NCBI RefSeq assembly: GCF_000174355.1
Contig: NZ_ACIS01000002.1
Coordinates: forward strand, 186,001 to 250,000
DNA from: Pseudogulbenkiania ferrooxidans 2002
GTDB taxonomy: Bacteria; Pseudomonadota; Gammaproteobacteria; Burkholderiales; Chromobacteriaceae
Direction of reading: 5' to 3'
Length of the DNA stretch: 64,000 bases
In this document: in pieces, positions 27,348 through 39,053 of the stretch
Position numbering within the stretch: position 1 is the stretch's first letter
Layout: every line of letters begins with the position of its first letter
Translations under genes and position numbers: made by a program
Notes under the pieces: generated by a model
What the model was told of the DNA's origin: nothing
The model's database searches: none
Seen by the model: only the letters and a program-made list of their open reading frames with translations

Positions 27348-28739
27348 TCAGCCGGCCAGCTTGGCCGCCGCGTCACGCAAGGCGGTGCGCAGACCCTCCT
27401 CCACCACAGGGTGGTAGAACGGCATGTCGAGCATCTGCGCCACGGTCAGGCCTTGTTGCACACTCCACGCTAGCAGGTGGGCGATGTGCTCGGCACGCGG
27501 GCCGATCATCTCGGCACCGAGGAAGCGGCCGCTCTCCTTGTCGGCGTAGACATGCAGCAGACCCTTGTTCTTCAGCATCACGCGACTGCGGCCCTGGTCC
27601 TCGAAACTGACCTCGCCGGTGACGAAGCCGCCTTCGGCCAACGTGGCGAAGCTGGCGCCGACCATCATCATCTGCGGGTCGCTGAACACCACGCCGATCG
27701 GCGCACGGCGCAGGCCGGGACGCACATCGGGATAGCGCGCAGCGTTCTCGCCGGCGGTCTTGCCCTCGTCGGCCGCCTCGTGCAGCAGCGTCAGCGTATT
27801 GTTGGCGTCGCCGGCGAGGAAGATCGGGGCGTTGCCGCACTGCAGCGTTTCCGGGTCGAACAGCGGCACACCGCGGCCATCGCGCTGCAACGAGGTGTTC
27901 TCCAAACCCAGCCGCTGCACGTTGGGCGTACGGCCGGTGGACACCAGCACATGGTCGAAACGCTCTTCCCGCTCACCGCCGTCGAGATGCACGTAGCGGA
28001 TCACCGCCTCGTCGCCGTCACGGCGCATCTCCACCACCTTGGCCTTCGGATCGAGGTAGAACTCCTCTCCCAATGCACGGCGGGCGTAGTCACGTATCAC
28101 CGGGTCGGTGAGCGGACCCAGCGAGCCGCTGGCGCCGAATATCCTCACCTCGACGCCGAGGCGCGACAAGGCCTGGCCCAGTTCCACCCCGATCACGCCA
28201 GGGCCGAAGACGGCGACGCGGCGCGGCAGCGTGTCCCAGTCGAACACATCATCGTTCACCACCAGCAGGTCGCCGAACACCTGGAACGGTGCCGGAATCG
28301 CCGGTGACGAACCGGTGGCGATCACGACACGGCCGGCCTTGAGCTGGGTGTGCTCGTCGACCTGCAACAAGGTGTTGTCGATGAAACGGGCGTAGCCCTG
28401 CAGGCGGTCTTGTTCCGGAATACCTTCGACGCTGTTGACGACGAAGCCGACGAAACGGTCGCGCTCGCGCTTGACGCGTGCCATCACCTCACGCCCATCG
28501 ATGCGGATCACGCCATCGACGTGCACCCCGAACGGCGCGGTGTGACGTGCTTCGTGTGCGGCTTCGGCGGCGGCAATCAGCAGCTTGGACGGCATGCAGC
28601 CGACGCGGGCGCAGGTGGTACCGTAGGGGCCGCCCTCGATCAGGACGGCGGTCTTGCCGTTGGCCTTGGCGGCGCGGTAGGCGGCGAGGCCGGCAGTGCC
28701 GGCGCCGATGATGGCTACGTCGACGGAGAGGTTCTGCAT
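27348..28739 (-). CDS. Dihydrolipoyl dehydrogenase family flavoprotein
   Basis: A 463-residue class I pyridine nucleotide-disulphide oxidoreductase. It has the FAD-binding AIIGAGTAGLAAYRAAKANG, the redox-active disulphide TTCARVGCMPSKLL, a second nucleotide-binding fold (VAVFGPGVIGVELGQALSRL), and the C-terminal HPVVEEGLRTALRDA with the catalytic His-Glu region (MPFYHPVVEEG). It oxidises dihydrolipoamide with NAD+ (E3). However, PYGTTCARVGC replaces the GGTCLNVGC of typical E3 proteins; this variant form occurs in standalone lipoamide dehydrogenases. It is far from the E1/E2 operon at the left edge but could serve it. The neighbouring upstream gene is a peroxiredoxin-glutaredoxin. Confidence 0.88.
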   Translation of the reverse strand: MQNLSVDVAIIGAGTAGLAAYRAAKANGKTAVLIEGGPYGTTCARVGCMPSKLLIAAAEAAHEARHTAPFGVHVDGVIRIDGREVMARVKRERDRFVGFVVNSVEGIPEQDRLQGYARFIDNTLLQVDEHTQLKAGRVVIATGSSPAIPAPFQVFGDLLVVNDDVFDWDTLPRRVAVFGPGVIGVELGQALSRLGVEVRIFGASGSLGPLTDPVIRDYARRALGEEFYLDPKAKVVEMRRDGDEAVIRYVHLDGGEREERFDHVLVSTGRTPNVQRLGLENTSLQRDGRGVPLFDPETLQCGNAPIFLAGDANNTLTLLHEAADEGKTAGENAARYPDVRPGLRRAPIGVVFSDPQMMMVGASFATLAEGGFVTGEVSFEDQGRSRVMLKNKGLLHVYADKESGRFLGAEMIGPRAEHIAHLLAWSVQQGLTVAQMLDMPFYHPVVEEGLRTALRDAAAKLAG

Positions 28740-28918
28740 AATCGTTATCCTTATGGGTGATCAGATGCGCCGGGATACGTCACGCCACTGCGCTGGCGTC
28801 ACGTATCCGGGCGGAAAAATGGGCCGGGCCAAACTGCCTTGGGCCGGCCCGAAAGCTCCCACCGGTGTCAGGGCATGAAACCGGCGGAAACAACAGTCGC
28901 TCAAAAACGGCCTGGTGC

Positions 28919-29650
28919 TCAGCGGGCGAAGCGCGTTTCCAGGTCGTCGGCCGAACCGATCAGTTCACCATTGATGAACACCTGCGGCGCAGTCATCTTG
29001 CCCGACACGGCACCCAGCACCTTGCCGCGGATCGTGTTATCGAGCGGGACCTCGACGAAGTTGTAGCCACGGTCGGTGAGCAAGGCCTTGGCCCGGGCGC
29101 AGTGCGGGCAGCCGACCTTGGTGAACACCACCACCTGATCCGGCTTCTTGGCCTTCGGGTTGAGGTAGTCGAGCATGGTGTCGGCGTCGGAAACCTTGAA
29201 CGGATCGCCCGGCTCCTGCGGTTCGACGAACACCTTCTCGACCACGCCGTCGCGCACCAGCATCGAGTAGCGCCAGCTGCGCTTGCCGAAGCCCAGCTCG
29301 CTCTTGTCCACCAGCATGTTCATCCCGGCGGTGAATTCACCGTTGCCATCGGGTACCATCACGATGTTCTGGGCCTCCTGATCCTGCGCCCATTCGTTCA
29401 TGACGAAGGTATCGTTGACCGACACGCACAGGATGGCGTCGATGCCGTTCTCGAAGAACGCCGGCGCCAGCTCGTTGTAGCGCGGCAGATGGGTGGACGA
29501 GCAGGTCGGGGTAAAAGCGCCCGGCAGCGAGAACACCACCACGTTCTTGCCCTGGAACAGTTGCTCGGTGGTCACGTCCTTCCACTCGTTGTTTTCGCGG
29601 ATGTGGAAAGTAACGTTCGGAACGCGTTGGCCTTCGTGATTGCTCAGCAT
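28919..29650 (-). CDS. Peroxiredoxin-glutaredoxin fusion (hybrid Prx5-Grx)
   Basis: A 243-residue hybrid enzyme. Residues about 1-165 are a Prx5-type peroxiredoxin with the peroxidatic site [16 protein letters not shown]; residues about 170-243 are a glutaredoxin with active site CPHC ([16 protein letters not shown]) and the cis-proline region [13 protein letters not shown]. Such fusions reduce hydrogen peroxide with glutathione without a separate glutaredoxin. The final glutathione reductase is not obvious nearby; the flavoprotein gene at 27348, 179 bases downstream on the same strand, is a candidate electron partner by position only. I could not find a convincing OxyR site upstream. Confidence 0.93.
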   Translation of the reverse strand: MLSNHEGQRVPNVTFHIRENNEWKDVTTEQLFQGKNVVVFSLPGAFTPTCSSTHLPRYNELAPAFFENGIDAILCVSVNDTFVMNEWAQDQEAQNIVMVPDGNGEFTAGMNMLVDKSELGFGKRSWRYSMLVRDGVVEKVFVEPQEPGDPFKVSDADTMLDYLNPKAKKPDQVVVFTKVGCPHCARAKALLTDRGYNFVEVPLDNTIRGKVLGAVSGKMTAPQVFINGELIGSADDLETRFAR

Positions 29651-29891
29651 GGTGAATCTCCTGGTTTGAGAGTGGCGTCATTTATCTATCGATGACTGCA
29701 TTCTGATAGCCAACAACAAATTCGTCTAATTGATTGTTAAAAGCATATTGATATTGAAAATCTATGAGCAGTAATCGCCTCCGGCTTTGCCACATCGCCA
29801 TCCCGCCGGCCTCCCATGCTGCACGCCAGCCGGCACAGCGACCGACGACACCCCGACCCGTGCCACACCAGCCCGTCCCCCAAGTGCGCTG

Positions 29892-30284
29892 ATGCAACTC
29901 GTCGGACTTCACCACATAGCCATCATCGGCTCGGACTACGCCCGCTCGCGGGACTTCTATCACCGCATCCTTGGCCTGCCGATCGTCAGCGAGAGCTGGC
30001 GCGAAGAGCGCCAGTCGTGGAAGCTCAACCTGGCCCTGCCCGACGGCAGCCAGATCGAACTGTTCAGCTTCCCCGCCACGCCGCCCCGGCCCAGCCGGCC
30101 GGAAGCCTGCGGCCTGCGTCACCTTGCACTCGCGGTCGGCAACCTGGAGCACGCGCGCGCAACCTTGTCGGCCAAAGGAATCGAGCTGGAAGCCATCCGC
30201 CTCGACGACATCACCGGCCAGCGCTTCTGCTTCTTTGCCGACCCCGACGGGCTTCCCATCGAACTGTACGAATGCAGGCGCTGA
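29892..30284 (+). CDS. Glyoxalase/VOC-family protein (YaeR/GloA2-like)
   Basis: A 130-residue vicinal-oxygen-chelate protein. It has two βαβββ modules: LVGLHHIAIIGSDYARSRDF at the start, with the metal-ligand histidine, and LRHLALAVGNLEHA at about residue 76, then FCFFADPDGLPIELYECRR at the end with the terminal glutamate ligand. This matches the YaeR group. ATG 29892 is used because upstream in-frame sequence is low-complexity and lacks the fold. It stands alone between the divergent peroxiredoxin and Slt70 genes. The substrate is unknown. Confidence 0.85.
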   Translation: MQLVGLHHIAIIGSDYARSRDFYHRILGLPIVSESWREERQSWKLNLALPDGSQIELFSFPATPPRPSRPEACGLRHLALAVGNLEHARATLSAKGIELEAIRLDDITGQRFCFFADPDGLPIELYECRR

Positions 30285-30444
30285 ACCGTATCGGTACCGG
30301 CGCCGCCACACCGCTCCCTTACTGCCAAAAAGCAGGGGCGCAACGCGAACCAAGCAAGCCCGGCGGCTTTCAAAGCAGGAAACGACCGCCCGGGCGCATG
30401 ACGAGATAGCCGGCGTGACGCCGAAAATAATGGATAATTGACTG

Positions 30445-32322
30445 ATGAAACGTTTGAACACTGTCCTGAGCGTGCTGGCCCTGAGCACGGCTCTGCCCGC
30501 CCTCGCCGCGGTCGAAAACGACCTGATCGCCGCCCGCGAAGCCTACCGCAGCAACAACGTGGCCGAACTGGCGCGCTACGCCAGTATCACCTCGAGCCAC
30601 CCGCTGGCGAACTACCCGGCCTACTGGCTAGCCTGGAAAGCCCTGGAAAAGGACGACGACGCCCAAGTCATCACCTTTCTCAACAGCGTCAAGGAAGGCG
30701 TGATGCCGGAACGCATCCGCAACGAATGGCTGAAACACCTGGGCAAGCGCGAAGAATGGGCACGCTTTGCCCAGGAATGGCAGAACCTGCCGCCGGAAGG
30801 CAGCGATGAAGAAACACGCTGCTATGCCAACTTGCTGAGACTGCGCCAAGGCAGCCGTGACATCGACTTTGCGGGCTTCCTGCAAGGGCGCGACACCCCT
30901 TTGGGCTGCGAAACCCTGATCGAGACCGCCGCCGCCAAGGGCCTGCTCGGGCCCGACTGGGTAGGGCGCCGCATCCGGCTGCAGCTTGCCGGCAACTACC
31001 TCTCCTCCGCCCGCAAGCTGGCCGCCGCCACCGGGCTGACACTGGATGCCAGCACGCTGGCCCGGCCGGCCAGCGCCGACGCCTCGACCCCGGGCGGGCA
31101 GGAAATTCTGGTCTACGACATCGTGCGCAACAAGGGCCGCGCCAATCTGGACGCCGCCGCCGACGCCCTGCGCGCCCTCGAACCGTCGCTGAGCCGGGAA
31201 CGCGCCGGTTTCGCCTGGGGTCAGCTGGCGCTGCTGTCCGCCAAGCGCCAGCAGATGGCCCAGGCCCTGTCGTGGTTCGCCCAGGCCGATGCCTCCCAGC
31301 TCACCGACGAGCAATGGGAATGGTGGGCCCGCTCCACGCTGCGTATCGCGCAATGGGGCGTGCTGGAGCAGGTCACCCGCTCCATGCCGGCCAATCTGGC
31401 AGCCAAACCGGTGTGGCAGTACTGGCGCGCCCGGGCGCTGCAGGCCCTGGGCCGCGGCAGCGAGGCCACGTCACTGCTGGTGCAAGCCAGCGATGGCCAC
31501 CAATACTACGCCACGCTGGCGCGCGAAGAACTCGGCACCTCGCTGAGTGCCTCTCCCTCGGCCAAACCGCCGAGCGAGGAGGATATCGGCGCCCTCAACG
31601 CCCAGCCTGCGGTGCGCCGCGCCCTGGCGCTATTCCATCTGGCAGAAGACTACCGCAAGCCGGAATTCCGCAACGACGCCCGAAACGAGTGGCGCTGGAG
31701 CATGCGCAACCTCCCCGACAGCCAGCTCCTGGCGGCGGCCGAGCTGGCGCGTCGCCACAGCTTCTACGACATGGCGATCTACAGCGCCGAACGCACCCGC
31801 ACCGAACACGACTTCTCGCTGCGCTACCTGACGCCGTATCGTGACATCACCCGCCGCTACGCCAAGCAGCTGGACATCGACGAGGCCTGGGTATACGGGC
31901 TGATCCGCCAGGAAAGCCGTTTCGTCACCGTGGCCCGCTCCGGCGTCGGGGCCTCCGGCCTGATGCAGCTGATGCCGGCCACCGCCAAGTGGGTCGCGGG
32001 GAAAATGGGGCTCAACGGCTTTGCCGTGGACGACATCGACACCAATATCCAGCTCGGCACCTGGTACCTGCGCTACGTGCTCAATTCGCTGTCCAACAAC
32101 GCCGTGATGGCCACCGCAGCCTATAATGCGGGCCCGGGCCGCGCGCGCAGCTGGCAGGACAGCAAGCCGCTGGAAGGCGCCATTTACGCCGAAACCATTC
32201 CCTTCGACGAAACCCGCGACTATGTTCAGAAGGTCATGGGCAACGCCGCGTATTATGCGAGTGGCTTCGAGCACACACCGCTCTCGCTGAAGAGCCGCCT
32301 GGGCACCATTCCGGCCCGCTGA
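30445..32322 (+). CDS. slt: Soluble lytic murein transglycosylase (Slt70 type)
   Basis: A 625-residue periplasmic enzyme with signal peptide (MKRLNTVLSVLALSTALPAL, cleavage after LAA). A long helical U-domain precedes the C-terminal SLT domain. The catalytic glutamate is in YGLIRQESRFV, followed by SGLMQLMPATAKWV and AAYNAGPGRARSW, the family motif order. It cleaves peptidoglycan glycan strands to 1,6-anhydro ends. It leads a run (NDUFA9-like, cca, prpF) of closely spaced plus-strand genes; the spacing of 42 bases to the next suggests partial co-transcription. Confidence 0.95.
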   Translation: MKRLNTVLSVLALSTALPALAAVENDLIAAREAYRSNNVAELARYASITSSHPLANYPAYWLAWKALEKDDDAQVITFLNSVKEGVMPERIRNEWLKHLGKREEWARFAQEWQNLPPEGSDEETRCYANLLRLRQGSRDIDFAGFLQGRDTPLGCETLIETAAAKGLLGPDWVGRRIRLQLAGNYLSSARKLAAATGLTLDASTLARPASADASTPGGQEILVYDIVRNKGRANLDAAADALRALEPSLSRERAGFAWGQLALLSAKRQQMAQALSWFAQADASQLTDEQWEWWARSTLRIAQWGVLEQVTRSMPANLAAKPVWQYWRARALQALGRGSEATSLLVQASDGHQYYATLAREELGTSLSASPSAKPPSEEDIGALNAQPAVRRALALFHLAEDYRKPEFRNDARNEWRWSMRNLPDSQLLAAAELARRHSFYDMAIYSAERTRTEHDFSLRYLTPYRDITRRYAKQLDIDEAWVYGLIRQESRFVTVARSGVGASGLMQLMPATAKWVAGKMGLNGFAVDDIDTNIQLGTWYLRYVLNSLSNNAVMATAAYNAGPGRARSWQDSKPLEGAIYAETIPFDETRDYVQKVMGNAAYYASGFEHTPLSLKSRLGTIPAR

Positions 32323-32364
32323 TCGGCCGGTCGTCGAACACGTCTTGCGGAGAGTAATCGAAGA

Positions 32365-33312
32365 ATGAAATACCAACGGATCTGCGTTATCGGCGGCAGT
32401 GGCTTCATCGGTGGCTACCTGGGCGAAAGGTTGGCCGAAGCCGGGGTCGAGATCACCTTTGCCACCCGGAACTACGAACAGCACAAGGAAAAGCTGATCG
32501 TGCTGCCGAAAACCGAGCTGGTCGAAGTCGACGTACACGACCAGGCCAGTCTCAACGCCCTGCTGCACAGCCACGACGCCGTCGTCAGCATGGTCGGCAT
32601 CCTGCACGGCAGCCGCCAGGCGTTCGAACGCGCGCACGTTGCGCTCCCGGAGAAGATCATCCAGGCCTGCCGCTATAACGGTATCCGCCGCCTGATCCAT
32701 ATCAGCGCGCTCGGCGCCGACCCCAACGGCCCCAGCCACTACCAGCAGACCAAGGGCATTGCCGAACAACGCATCGAGGCCAGCGGGCTCGACTGGACCA
32801 TCCTGCGCCCGTCGGTGGTGTTTGGCCGCGGCGACAGTTTCCTGACCTTGTTCGCCCACCTCGCCCGCACCCTGCCGGTGCTGCCGCTGGCCGGTGCCGA
32901 CACCCGCTTCCAGCCGGTGTGGGCCGACGACGTGGCGCGCGCCATGGTAGCGTGCCTGGCCAACGACGCCACCGTCCATCACAAAATCGAACTCGCCGGC
33001 ACCAAGGTCTACGCCCTGCGCGAACTGGTGCGCTACGTCGCCGGTCTGAGCGGCCAACAGCCGCTCATCATCGGGCTACCGGCGGGGCTGGCCATGCTGC
33101 AGGCCGGACTGATGGAATTGCTGCCGGGACAACCGCTGATGAGCCGCGACAACGTACGCTCGCTCTCGGTCGACAACGTCGGCACCGGCCCCTTCCCGCG
33201 CGAGTTGCTCGGTTTCACGCCCACGGCGCTGGAAGCCATCGCGCCGCTCTACCTGGGCAAGGCCGAGCCGAACGAAGTGCGCTCGCACTTCCGCGCCGAG
33301 GCTGGACGTTGA
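32365..33312 (+). CDS. NAD(P)-binding epimerase-like protein (complex I NDUFA9 family)
   Basis: A 315-residue atypical short-chain dehydrogenase. The dinucleotide motif is [20 protein letters not shown]; later [20 protein letters not shown] replaces the YxxxK of true epimerases in the way seen in NDUFA9/YbjT-type proteins. [20 protein letters not shown] is the next conserved block. Homologues bind NADP(H) and are linked to complex I or quinone metabolism. The stop is one base before the cca start, so co-translation is likely. It contains AGG TTG GCC GAA at the motif copy 32430-32440. Confidence 0.88.
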   Translation: MKYQRICVIGGSGFIGGYLGERLAEAGVEITFATRNYEQHKEKLIVLPKTELVEVDVHDQASLNALLHSHDAVVSMVGILHGSRQAFERAHVALPEKIIQACRYNGIRRLIHISALGADPNGPSHYQQTKGIAEQRIEASGLDWTILRPSVVFGRGDSFLTLFAHLARTLPVLPLAGADTRFQPVWADDVARAMVACLANDATVHHKIELAGTKVYALRELVRYVAGLSGQQPLIIGLPAGLAMLQAGLMELLPGQPLMSRDNVRSLSVDNVGTGPFPRELLGFTPTALEAIAPLYLGKAEPNEVRSHFRAEAGR

Positions 33313-33313
33313 C

Positions 33314-34540
33314 ATGAAGATTTACCAAGTTGGCGGAGCTGTGCGTGATCGCCTGCTGGGACTGCCAGTGACCGACCACGACTGGGTCGTGGTCGGCGCC
33401 ACGCCGCAAGACATGACCGCCCGCGGCTTCCGCCCGGTCGGCAAGGACTTCCCGGTGTTCCTGCACCCGGAAACGCACGAGGAATACGCCCTGGCGCGCA
33501 CCGAGCGCAAGGTCGGCCGCGGCTACCACGGCTTCACCTTCCACGCCGATCGCGACGTCACCCTGGAAGAAGACCTGGCCAGGCGCGATCTCACCATCAA
33601 CGCCATGGCCAGCGACGAAACCGGGCAGATCATCGACCCCTACCACGGTCAGGACGACCTGAAAAACCGCATCTTGCGCCACGTCAGCCCGGCCTTCGCC
33701 GAAGACCCGGTGCGGGTACTGCGCCTGGCCCGCTTCGCCGCCCGCTTCGGCTTCTCCATCGCGCCGGAAACACTGCAATTGATGCGCACCATGGTCGCCA
33801 ACGGCGAGGTCGACGCCCTGGTCGCCGAGCGCGTCTGGCAGGAAACGGCGCGCGGGCTGATGGAAAACCAGCCTTCGCGCTTTTTTCTGGTCCTGCGCGA
33901 GTGCGGCGCACTGGCGCGCATCCTGCCCGAGGTGGACGCCCTGTTCGGCGTTCCACAGCGCGCCGACTACCACCCGGAAATCGACACCGGCGACCACGTG
34001 ATGCGCGTCATCGACTACGCCGCAGTCCAGCAGCTGCCGCTGCCGGTGCGCTTTGCAGCGCTCACCCACGACCTGGGCAAGGCCCTTACCCCGGCCGAGC
34101 TGCTGCCGCGCCACCTGGGCCACGAGGCGCGCGGCGAAAAGCCGCTGCTGGCACTGAGCGAACGCCTGCGCGTGCCGGCCGACTGCCGCGACCTGGCCCG
34201 CATCACCTGCCTGCATCACACCAAGGTGCACGTGGCCGGCGACATGCGCCCGGACACCGTGCTGAAGATGTTCCGCGAAACCGATGCCCTGCGTCGGCCT
34301 GAACGTTTCCGCCTCATGCTCGATGCCTGCCTCGCCGATGCCCGTGGCCGCCTCGGTTTCGAACAGTGCGACTACCCGCAAGTCGACTGGCTGGCACGCA
34401 TGCTGGACGCCGCACTGACGGTGGATGCCGGCGCCATCGCCCAGGGTTGCTCAGACAAACAACAGATTCCGCAAGCGGTCGATGCGGCTCGCCGCGCCGC
34501 CATCGCCGCCTGCAAACTGACCCTGGAACCCGCCGCATGA
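33314..34540 (+). CDS. cca: Multifunctional CCA-adding enzyme (tRNA nucleotidyltransferase)
   Basis: A 408-residue class II CCA enzyme, near the E. coli length of 412. The N-terminal nucleotidyltransferase block is [20 protein letters not shown], followed by [10 protein letters not shown] and [12 protein letters not shown]. The C-terminal HD domain ([13 protein letters not shown], and HHTKVH) belongs to the long phosphatase/phosphodiesterase form found in gamma- and betaproteobacteria. The enzyme repairs or adds the 3' CCA of tRNAs. Start ATG 33314 lies one base after the preceding stop, and its own stop overlaps the next start by four bases (ATGA). Confidence 0.97.
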   Translation: MKIYQVGGAVRDRLLGLPVTDHDWVVVGATPQDMTARGFRPVGKDFPVFLHPETHEEYALARTERKVGRGYHGFTFHADRDVTLEEDLARRDLTINAMASDETGQIIDPYHGQDDLKNRILRHVSPAFAEDPVRVLRLARFAARFGFSIAPETLQLMRTMVANGEVDALVAERVWQETARGLMENQPSRFFLVLRECGALARILPEVDALFGVPQRADYHPEIDTGDHVMRVIDYAAVQQLPLPVRFAALTHDLGKALTPAELLPRHLGHEARGEKPLLALSERLRVPADCRDLARITCLHHTKVHVAGDMRPDTVLKMFRETDALRRPERFRLMLDACLADARGRLGFEQCDYPQVDWLARMLDAALTVDAGAIAQGCSDKQQIPQAVDAARRAAIAACKLTLEPAA

Positions 34541-35652
34541 CCACCCTGCATTCCCTCAAGGCCACCCTGATGCGCGGCGGCACCAGCAAGGGCCTGTTTT
34601 TTCGCGCCGACAGCCTGCCCGCCGACACAGAAACGCGCGACCGGCTGTTGCTGCGCGCCCTCGGCAGCCCCGACCCGCACGGCCTGCAAATCGACGGCCT
34701 GGGTACCGGGATTTCCAGCACCAGCAAGATCGTCATTCTCTCCCCGTCGCAACGGCCCGACTGCGATGTCGATTACCTGTTCGGTCACGTGGCGATCGGC
34801 GAACCGCTGATCGACTGGTCCGGCAACTGCGGCAACCTGACGGCCGCGGTGCCGCTGTTTGCCGTGGCCTCCGGGCTGGTGGCCCCCGACAAGGACGGCC
34901 CCTTCACCGTGCATATCTGGCAGGCCAACATCGGGAAACGCATCCACGCCGAGATCAACATCGAGCGCGGTCAAGCGGTCTGGCATGGCGACTACCGCAT
35001 CGACGGCGTCGCCTTTCCTGGCGCGCCGATCCGCCTGCATTTTCTCGACCCGGCGGGCGGCGGCGCGGGAGCCCTGTTCCCCACGGGAAACCCCTGCGAC
35101 ACCCTTCTTCTTCCCGACGGCACAACGCTTGCTGCCACACTGATCGATGCCGGCAACCCGACGGTTTTCGTACGTGCCGCCGATCTCGGCCTCTCGGGTT
35201 ATGAGAGCGCCGCCCATCTCGATGCCAAACTGCACCAGACCCTCGAATGGGCCCGTGCCGCCGGCGCGGTGGCGATGGGCTTGGCGCCGGACATCACCAG
35301 CGCCAGCCGCGAGCGCCCGGCCACCCCCAAAATCAGCTTTCTCAGTTCGGCACGCGCCACCGGCTACGATCTGAACGGCCGCATCCTGTCGATGGGGCGG
35401 CTGCATCACGCCTTCACCGGCACCGGCGCCATCGCCCTTGCCGCCGCCAGTGCCATCGACGGCACGTTGGCAAGCGAAATGGCCGGCGGCGTGATACGCG
35501 GGCGGGAACTGAACTTCTCCCACGCCAGCGGAGGACAGGCACTGGAAGCCAGGGTCAGCAGGAACGGCGATGCCTGGCAGGTCGACGAAGTCGTGATGAC
35601 ACGCACCGCGCGCCCGCTGATGAGCGGCGAGGTGTGGGTGCCGCTGGACTGA
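34537..35652 (+). CDS. PrpF-family isomerase (aconitate isomerase / oxalomesaconate tautomerase-like)
   Basis: A 371-residue protein. The N-terminal [16 protein letters not shown] and the block [20 protein letters not shown] are the diagnostic regions of the PrpF/DUF453 family, which catalyses allylic shifts in tricarboxylates (2-methylaconitate cis-trans isomerase, oxalomesaconate tautomerase). The cysteine in GNCGNLT is the family's catalytic-region cysteine. There is no prpBCD or gallate gene nearby, so the substrate is open. Start overlaps the cca stop, indicating translational coupling with an unrelated enzyme. Confidence 0.88.
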   Translation: MTTLHSLKATLMRGGTSKGLFFRADSLPADTETRDRLLLRALGSPDPHGLQIDGLGTGISSTSKIVILSPSQRPDCDVDYLFGHVAIGEPLIDWSGNCGNLTAAVPLFAVASGLVAPDKDGPFTVHIWQANIGKRIHAEINIERGQAVWHGDYRIDGVAFPGAPIRLHFLDPAGGGAGALFPTGNPCDTLLLPDGTTLAATLIDAGNPTVFVRAADLGLSGYESAAHLDAKLHQTLEWARAAGAVAMGLAPDITSASRERPATPKISFLSSARATGYDLNGRILSMGRLHHAFTGTGAIALAAASAIDGTLASEMAGGVIRGRELNFSHASGGQALEARVSRNGDAWQVDEVVMTRTARPLMSGEVWVPLD

Positions 35653-35720
35653 CTCCAACCCGGCAACCCACCGTCCGCGCCGTGGCTCCGTGCCGGACGA
35701 TGGGGGTGCTCACCGCGCCG

Positions 35721-36698
35721 TCATTCGGATAGCGCCTGGGCGGCTTTTTGCGAAAAGATGGCGTGGACCGTCCTGGTGGGATGAATGCCGTCCCAGAACA
35801 GGTAGTCCCCCGGATTGCGGCAGGTAAACGGTGCCACATTGGGCGTGACACACGGCGTCGAAACGTCCCGCAGGCCAAACGTCGACGGGCTTTGCGTCAT
35901 GTCATTCACCGTCTGGAACACGTTCAAGAGGACAAACTGGCTATCCGGATAGGCCGCCCGCAACCCGGTCAGCAGGTCGGCAAGCCCGATGTTGAAGTTG
36001 AGCGACAGCGAGCTGAGGGCCAGCTTGGCACCCGGAGACGCCTGGTCCAGACGTTGCACCGCGGGTGTCAGGCCGAGATCCGGCACATTGGCGACCAGAT
36101 ACTTCCGGGCGCCTTTGGCATGCAGCAGCGCGATAGTGTCCTGAATCGCCGTCAATGCGGCGGAAATCACGCCGCCGCCATCGCCCCCCATGGCCAGCGC
36201 GACAAAGGCATCGCGCACGTCGTTGGAGCCCGCCTCCACAACATACAGCCCACCCGCTGGTGCGGCACCGCCGAAATCCGTCAGAAAACGGCTGACCTGC
36301 GCGGACAGGCTCAGCTCCCCGGCGTTGCGAGCCCGTGCGCCGCCGACCGCGTAGTTGCTCGCATGGTCGTTCGAGGCCCGAAAGGCAGGACGGGTGTTGG
36401 CGGCAAGCGCGTGAGACTCGGCGAACTGTTCTATCCAGGTCGCGCCGTCGCTAAAGTGGTGTCCCCCTCGGGCGTAGGGTGCCGAGGGAATGAGAAAAGG
36501 GTCCGAGGGATCCAGCTTGTTATACGGCGGGGTGTTTTCCTGACCCGTCAGGGCGAACACATTGCCCGGGTCCGACAGGCTAGTGCCGAATACCACGATC
36601 CGATCGAACGTCACCTGCGCTGCCACCCATCCCGGCGCCAGCAGAAGCAACACCAGCCACCCGACAACCCGCCATTTCCCTGCGAATTCCTTCTTCAT
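35721..36698 (-). CDS. Secreted SGNH/GDSL-family esterase with variant block I
   Basis: A 325-residue secreted hydrolase with a signal peptide (WLVLLLLAPGWVAAQ). Block I reads VFGTSLSDPGN, so the catalytic serine is kept but GDSL is GTSL. Block III is GSND (VVEAGSNDVRDAF) and block V carries the Asp-His pair in WDGIHPTRTVH. It resembles a thermolabile haemolysin/lipase-like GDSL group. ATG 36698 is used because GGGAGCG lies just upstream and the signal peptide begins there. It may hydrolyse lipids or acyl esters outside the cell. It is alone on the minus strand, between the prpF-like gene and ftsH. Confidence 0.88.
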   Translation of the reverse strand: MKKEFAGKWRVVGWLVLLLLAPGWVAAQVTFDRIVVFGTSLSDPGNVFALTGQENTPPYNKLDPSDPFLIPSAPYARGGHHFSDGATWIEQFAESHALAANTRPAFRASNDHASNYAVGGARARNAGELSLSAQVSRFLTDFGGAAPAGGLYVVEAGSNDVRDAFVALAMGGDGGGVISAALTAIQDTIALLHAKGARKYLVANVPDLGLTPAVQRLDQASPGAKLALSSLSLNFNIGLADLLTGLRAAYPDSQFVLLNVFQTVNDMTQSPSTFGLRDVSTPCVTPNVAPFTCRNPGDYLFWDGIHPTRTVHAIFSQKAAQALSE

Positions 36699-37091
36699 TA
36701 TCTTCGCTCCCGATGCGATACGTCGAAACAGGCACCCCCATCTCCTCCGCTGGCCCCATCCTGTGGTGGGGTTGATCACGGAAAACAGGGTGGCACCCTG
36801 GCCCACCTCATCATTATTGGCACAGCACCCGAAGCTCACCACCCGGAAGATGCGCGCCACCCTGCCAAAGGCAGGCACTTCCTGCACCACGCGCTCACCC
36901 CACGGGCATTCGCGCAAGGTGTCGACCGGGCCGGGCACGCATTGCATTCGGCCTCCATCTCCGGCGGCGTCTGGAGCGGTACTGGTCGGTTCAAGAAATG
37001 ACGGGCCTGCACCAATTTTCCAGGATGAAGGCCTCGCCGATGAGCCAGAATGAGAATGAACAGGGACGTGCCCAAGGTTCAAGGTGAAGGC
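36699..37091. other. 393-base divergent intergenic region
   Basis: It separates the GDSL esterase from the plus-strand ftsH. Long in-frame readings through here lack family similarity and I treat them as shadows. A short imperfect repeat (CCCCATCC...GGTGGGG) near 36748-36773 is the only structure I see. Confidence 0.4.
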
Positions 37092-39008
<1,917 letters not shown>

Positions 39009-39053
39009 CAGGTCGAGGCGCCCTTTCGGTCGCCGACGAACCACCCCGGCCGC

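Noticed and set aside
29651-29800. Possible OxyR site upstream of the peroxiredoxin-glutaredoxin gene
   Set aside because: ATAG and CTAT elements are present but spacing does not fit the ATAG-N7-CTAT pattern.
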